8,383 nucleotides of DNA, from contig JANWIS010000150.1 of the NCBI GenBank assembly GCA_025449775.1, forward strand, positions 1-8,383, in the 5' to 3' direction. The position numbers and the translations under genes are program-made. The notes beneath the pieces are model-generated. The model worked only from the letters and a program-made list of their open reading frames with translations. It had not been told where the DNA came from and did no database searches. Source of the stretch: Ignavibacteriaceae bacterium. Lineage in GTDB: Bacteria; Bacteroidota; Ignavibacteria; Ignavibacteriales; Ignavibacteriaceae. Positions 5,677 through 8,383 of the stretch are shown in pieces; position 1 is the stretch's first letter, and each line of letters opens with the position of its first letter.

Positions 5677-6837
5677 ATGGCAAGTATCGACAGAAGAATA
5701 TTGAAATATAAAATTCCTATTATTATTTTATGCGTGTTGATTGCAATTCGGCTTGTTCTACCGACTGTTGTGCTTCATTATTCAAACAAGACACTTGCAA
5801 ACATGGATGGTTACTATGGCCATATAAAAGATATTGATATTTCAATTTACAGGGGAGCCTATCAGTTAAATGACATTTACATTGATAAAATAGATACCGC
5901 AAATAGTGAACATGTAAAATTTTTTAATTCCAAAGTTGTGGACTTATCTATAGAATGGAAAGCATTGTTTCACGGATCAATAGTCGGTGAACTTGTTTTT
6001 GATTTCCCGGCTGTATATTTTACAAAAGATAAAGTCGAGCTCAGCCAGGTTCAAAAAGACACAAATGATTTCAGAAAATTATTGGATGACTTTATGCCAT
6101 TACGGGTAAATCGATTTGAAATAAACAACGGAAGGATTCACTATATTGATAATACAGCTACACCTAAAATTGATATCCGTTTAGACGATGCTTATATTCT
6201 GGCAGAAAATCTTTCGACTATTGAAGACAGGAAGATTGAACTTCCCTCAACTGTTTTTGCAAATGCCGAAATATATAATGGAAACCTGAACTTAAACATG
6301 AAATTAAATGCGCTCGCTATTCATCCGACTTTTGATTTAAATGCTGAATTAAATAATACGAATCTTGTTTTGATGAATGACTTTCTTAAAGCATACGGCA
6401 ATTTTGATATTAACAAAGGTACATTTGGATTATATACTGAAATGGCTGCTGATAATGGAAATTTTAAAGGATATGTAAAACCTTTGATAACAGATTTAGA
6501 TGTTGTAGGCCCTGAAGACAATAATGATAGTTTTTTTCATAAAATATGGGAGTCGGCGGTAAGCACAGCAGGATTCATTTTTAAAAATCAACCTAAAGAT
6601 CAGCTTGCTACAAAGGTGCCCATGCAAGGAAGCTTTAAGAACCCTGATTCAGATATATGGACTGCTGTATTTGAAGTATTGAAGAATGCGTTTATACATG
6701 CATTATTACCAAGTATAGATAATCAAATCAGTATTAAATCTGTTAAAGGAAATTCTTCAAAAGATAATCATCAAAGTGTTTTACAAAATATTTATTCAGA
6801 TAATAAATCAATTAAAACAATAGATACTAAAAAATAA
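5677..6837 (+). CDS. DUF748 / AsmA-like envelope protein
   Basis: The 386-aa product has one N-terminal membrane anchor (about 13-33, IPIIILCVLIAIRLVLPTVV) preceded by a basic stretch, so it is probably anchored in the inner membrane with a large periplasmic part. The rest is beta-rich and fits the DUF748 family of AsmA-like proteins: DIDISIYRGAYQLNDIYI near 52-69, the FDFPAVYFTKD element near 108-118, and RFEINNGRIHYID near 145-157. A conserved-type tail has FHKIWESAV near 287 and DIWTAVFEVLKNAFIHALLPSID near 326-348, ending in a hydrophilic Lys/Ser/Asn-rich stretch. AsmA-superfamily proteins are linked to lipid transport and outer-membrane homeostasis; for this member the role is unknown. 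It is followed after 43 nt, with no hairpin between, by the DUF1328 gene, suggesting one transcript. Confidence 0.8.
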   Translation: MASIDRRILKYKIPIIILCVLIAIRLVLPTVVLHYSNKTLANMDGYYGHIKDIDISIYRGAYQLNDIYIDKIDTANSEHVKFFNSKVVDLSIEWKALFHGSIVGELVFDFPAVYFTKDKVELSQVQKDTNDFRKLLDDFMPLRVNRFEINNGRIHYIDNTATPKIDIRLDDAYILAENLSTIEDRKIELPSTVFANAEIYNGNLNLNMKLNALAIHPTFDLNAELNNTNLVLMNDFLKAYGNFDINKGTFGLYTEMAADNGNFKGYVKPLITDLDVVGPEDNNDSFFHKIWESAVSTAGFIFKNQPKDQLATKVPMQGSFKNPDSDIWTAVFEVLKNAFIHALLPSIDNQISIKSVKGNSSKDNHQSVLQNIYSDNKSIKTIDTKK

Positions 6838-6880
6838 TTTAATAGAATTTTAATTAAACAAATATTTAAAAATTAAAGTC

Positions 6881-7054
6881 ATGCTAAAATGGACTGCTAT
6901 CTTCCTTATCATTGCACTTGTTGCAGGAATATTTGGTTTCACGGGTATTGCATCAAGTGCAGCTTCAATTGCTAAAACTATTTTCTTTGTCTTTTTGGTT
7001 CTTTTAATTGTTTCTGCAATTTTAGGGATGACAATTTTCAAAAGTAAACAGTAA
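6881..7054 (+). CDS. DUF1328 family small membrane protein
   Basis: This short gene encodes 57 aa beginning MLKWTAIFLIIALVAGIFGF. Two hydrophobic helices (about 5-20 and 32-51) are separated by TGIASSAASIAKT, matching the DUF1328 pattern (the YtjA-type peptides of Proteobacteria): M-L-x-W, then IALVAGxFGFxGIA, then IAKxxFFxFLVL. It ends TIFKSKQ. Length and layout are normal for the family, whose biochemical role is unknown; members often sit among general-stress and envelope genes. It lies 43 nt after the DUF748 gene on the same strand with no terminator between. The upstream AAGTC shows no convincing Shine-Dalgarno. An antisense frame of similar length covers it but is not gene-like. Confidence 0.88.
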   Translation: MLKWTAIFLIIALVAGIFGFTGIASSAASIAKTIFFVFLVLLIVSAILGMTIFKSKQ

Positions 7055-7071
7055 TATATTTTCCTGTTTAC
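7044..7071 (+). terminator. Possible weak terminator after the DUF1328 gene
   Basis: GTAAACAG (7044-7051) and CTGTTTAC (7064-7071) are perfect 8-bp arms around a 12-nt AT-rich loop. A loosely T-rich tract follows. The stem starts inside the last codons of the gene and the tail is interrupted, so termination may be partial. Confidence 0.4.
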
Positions 7072-7081
7072 ACTTATTTAG

Positions 7082-7089
7082 TATTTTTG
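7082..7089 (+). promoter_or_regulatory. Possible Bacteroidota-type -7 element before the second response regulator
   Basis: TATTTTTG matches the TAnnTTTG -7 consensus of the Bacteroidota housekeeping sigma factor. No clean TTTG is seen at the -33 distance, and the leader would be about 90 nt. No GGCA-type motif lies in this spacer, unlike the other intergenic regions. Confidence 0.3.
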
Positions 7090-7186
7090 TAATAACAATA
7101 ATAATATTCTGTTAAATCTATTTTTTACAGGATGAAATAACCAACTTATCTTTTTACGGTTTATTATTTTATTACCTTTAAGCCTG

Positions 7187-7624
7187 ATGTCAAAATATCC
7201 TCATATTTTAATAGCTGAAGATGATATTGATGATAGGTTTATGTTGAAGGAGGCTTTTGAGGAAACTGGAACACTTCAGACATTAAGTTTTGTAGAAGAT
7301 GGGATGGAGTTGATGGATTATTTATTGAAACGTGGAAAACACTTAGATAGAAAAAACCGACTGCCTGGACTTATTCTTCTCGATTTAAACATGCCAAAGA
7401 AAGATGGCAGGGAGGCGATTTCTGAAATAAAAAACAATCCTGAATTTTGTCATATTCCTATCGTAATTTTTACAACTTCTAAATCGCAGGAAGATATGCA
7501 GCAAGCATATATGCTGGGAGCGAGTTGTTTTATTGTAAAACCTGTCAGCTTTGAAGGCTTACTCGAGATAATCCGAACTTTTAAGAAATTCTGGTTTGAA
7601 GTTGCAAGTTTACCTGTTATCTAA
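7187..7624 (+). CDS. Single-domain response regulator, Rcp1-like receiver (second)
   Basis: This 145-aa protein is a lone CheY-like receiver. It has E11/D12 of the acidic pocket (ILIAEDDIDD), phospho-acceptor D66 (LILLDLNMPKKDG), switch residue T96 (IVIFTTSKS) and K118-P119 (FIVKPVSFEGL). The tail IIRTFKKFWFEVASLP is typical of Rcp1-type receivers that pair with Cph1-like kinases. It is clearly related to the receiver at 2536 but is not a recent duplicate. It has no adjacent kinase: its neighbours are a DUF1328 peptide and a convergent hypothetical gene. Its partner may be one of the two kinases about 3-5 kb upstream or lie elsewhere. Start ATG 7187 puts the first beta strand at residue 5, as expected. 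No DNA-binding or enzymatic output domain is present. Confidence 0.93.
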   Translation: MSKYPHILIAEDDIDDRFMLKEAFEETGTLQTLSFVEDGMELMDYLLKRGKHLDRKNRLPGLILLDLNMPKKDGREAISEIKNNPEFCHIPIVIFTTSKSQEDMQQAYMLGASCFIVKPVSFEGLLEIIRTFKKFWFEVASLPVI

Positions 7625-7629
7625 AATAA

Positions 7630-7659
7630 AACAACCGGTATATTCTAATACCGGTTGTT
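7630..7659. terminator. Strong hairpin between convergent genes (likely two-way terminator)
   Basis: Arms 7630-7641 (AACAACCGGTAT) and 7648-7659 (ATACCGGTTGTT) pair perfectly over 12 bp with a 6-nt loop. Only the minus-strand side has a T-rich tail (AAAATAAA before the stem on the plus strand), so it suits termination of the leftward gene at 7701 best. It lies just after the receiver stop codon. Confidence 0.75.
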
Positions 7660-7663
7660 CAGG

Positions 7664-7687
7664 CAAACCCGACGGGGTTTTGGTTTG
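7664..7687 (+). terminator. Second hairpin, likely terminator of the receiver gene
   Basis: AAACCC (7665-7670) and GGGTTT (7675-7680) form a GC-rich stem around GACG, followed by TGGTTTG. An alternative fold pairs CAAACC (7664-7669) with GGTTTG (7682-7687). Short elements of this AAACCCGACGGGGTTT form recur as terminators in some Bacteroidota, from memory and not checked here. It gives the rightward transcript an exit with several T. Confidence 0.5.
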
Positions 7688-7700
7688 ACTAGAGACTATT

Positions 7701-8120
7701 TTAATATTGTTCCTGGGCTGTAGAGCTATCATACAAGCCATTATGTTTATGTTTTTGAGATTTTAATCTGCCAATCATACTTTTAATAGTATTGGTAATT
7801 CCTTCCTGATTATCTCCGATTATGTTTGCGGTAAGTCTTTTAACAATTCCAGGGAGAAATAATTTTGCAATCCAAAATGTTCTGCGTGGTAAAAGTTTGC
7901 TTACTAACATCCCTACTCCTGTTCCTATTCCTTCAGATACTAAACCATTATCTTTGGGATCCATTAATTTACTGAGTGATTTCGATACAATTTTCAGAGG
8001 AAGCACTCCCTGAACAATCCAATTCATATCTTCCTTTAATTTATCTTCGGTCTCTTCGAGTTCCAGGCGAAGTCTGATCTTTTCAAGACGAAGAGCATCC
8101 ATTGATTCAATTTTGTTCAT
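7701..8120 (-). CDS. Hypothetical protein with N-terminal coiled coil, paired with a holin-like protein
   Basis: I do not recognise a named domain. The 139-aa product begins with a charged, coiled-coil-like segment (about 7-32, LRLEKIRLRLELEETEDKLK). A moderately hydrophobic, basic region follows (about 64-102), with GIGTGVGMLVSKLLPRR and FWIAKLFLPGIVKRL, which might be an amphipathic or membrane-associated helix pair. The tail is hydrophilic and His/Lys-rich (KSQKHKHNG). Its ATG lies inside the upstream holin-like gene, overlapping it by 14 nt, which points to translational coupling and a shared function. The convergent receiver gene is separated by the hairpins at 7630-7687. The role is probably envelope-related by association; this is inference. 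Confidence 0.75.
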   Translation of the reverse strand: MNKIESMDALRLEKIRLRLELEETEDKLKEDMNWIVQGVLPLKIVSKSLSKLMDPKDNGLVSEGIGTGVGMLVSKLLPRRTFWIAKLFLPGIVKRLTANIIGDNQEGITNTIKSMIGRLKSQKHKHNGLYDSSTAQEQY

Positions 8121-8383
8121 CCTGATAAAGTTTTTTAAGAAAGAATTTTACTATATGTGATTCAATTAATTTCTCCTTTAACAAGAAAACAATAAAAACT
8201 GATAATAAGTAAACACCGGCAACAACGAGGAAACCCACGGAAGCGTGAACAGATTGATGAGTAATCCACAATGCAATTCCTATACTCAGGAAAAGCAGAA
8301 TAAATATACTTAGCAAACTGATCACAATAATTGAAGAAACCGAGGAGATTGTTGAAATAAATTTTTCAGACAATTCAAGCCTG
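8107..8383 (-). CDS. Holin-like / DUF1469-type membrane protein, 5' end outside window
   Basis: The reading frame is open to the window edge (codons AGG CTT GAA before the TTG at 8373), so the start most likely lies beyond 8383 and about 91 C-terminal residues are visible. The visible part runs RLELSEKFISTISSVSS, then two membrane helices: IIVISLLSIFILLFLSIGIA followed by LWI, and about 20 residues later ASVGFLVVAGVYLLSVFIVF. A short basic/acidic tail (KKLYQDEQN) follows. This helix pair, with the juxtaposed LFLSIGIALWI, resembles the DUF1469 / phage-holin-superfamily III proteins common in bacterial chromosomes next to stress-type membrane proteins. They are usually not prophage lysis genes, and nothing phage-like is nearby. 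Starting at the TTG 8373 would give 88 aa but is less likely. It overlaps the downstream gene by 14 nt. Confidence 0.65.
   Translation of the reverse strand, partial: RLELSEKFISTISSVSSIIVISLLSIFILLFLSIGIALWITHQSVHASVGFLVVAGVYLLSVFIVFLLKEKLIESHIVKFFLKKLYQDEQN

Noticed and set aside
7055..7186. Small RNA or riboswitch in the spacer before the second receiver
   Set aside because: Apart from the 8-bp hairpin at 7044-7071 and a -7-like box, no stable structured element or conserved RNA motif is visible.
8107..8383. Prophage lysis cassette
   Set aside because: The holin-like family is common in bacterial chromosomes, and no endolysin, structural phage gene or integrase is seen nearby.

Overview
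The window looks like chromosomal DNA from a member of the Bacteroidota, possibly a Sphingobacteriales or Chitinophagales relative. The order-level guess is inference. The visible reasons are strongly AT-rich non-coding DNA, genes without recognisable Shine-Dalgarno sequences, paired CHASE3/PAS histidine kinases with Rcp1-type single-domain receivers, and a set of small stress-type membrane or hydrophilic proteins. Nothing points to a mobile element, CRISPR array, rRNA or tRNA.

Layout. Positions 1-762 (minus) hold the N-terminal half of rpoN, the sigma-54 factor, cut by the window edge. Divergent from it lies a signalling block on the plus strand: a membrane CHASE3 histidine kinase (987-2399), a stand-alone receiver (2536-2991), and 6 nt further on a soluble PAS histidine kinase (2998-4248). 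Next come a 106-aa, very hydrophilic, probably disordered protein (4320-4640) and a strong terminator. A YciE/YciF-type (DUF892) ferritin-like gene converges from the minus strand (4807-5385). Divergent from it is a DUF748/AsmA-like envelope protein (5677-6837), followed by a 57-aa DUF1328 membrane peptide (6881-7054) and a second stand-alone receiver (7187-7624). At the right end two overlapping minus-strand genes, a conserved-type hypothetical (7701-8120) and a holin-like DUF1469-type membrane protein cut by the edge, converge on the receiver across a double hairpin.

How the genes may work together. The kinases have transmitter cores of the Cph1/phytochrome-associated type, and the receivers resemble the Rcp1 partners of such kinases. 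No DNA-binding output domain is present, so any signal must leave by phosphotransfer or protein contact. The other genes (DUF892, DUF748, DUF1328, holin-like, hydrophilic protein) are of the kind often induced by stress or linked to the envelope. Four intergenic regions carry a GGCA(C/T)A-type motif with TT at the spacing of a sigma-54 -24/-12 promoter. They lie before the first receiver, the hydrophilic protein, the DUF892 gene and the DUF748 gene. With rpoN in the same window, a sigma-54-dependent stress/envelope regulon is the most interesting hypothesis here, but the -12 halves lack the classical GC and the idea is untested.
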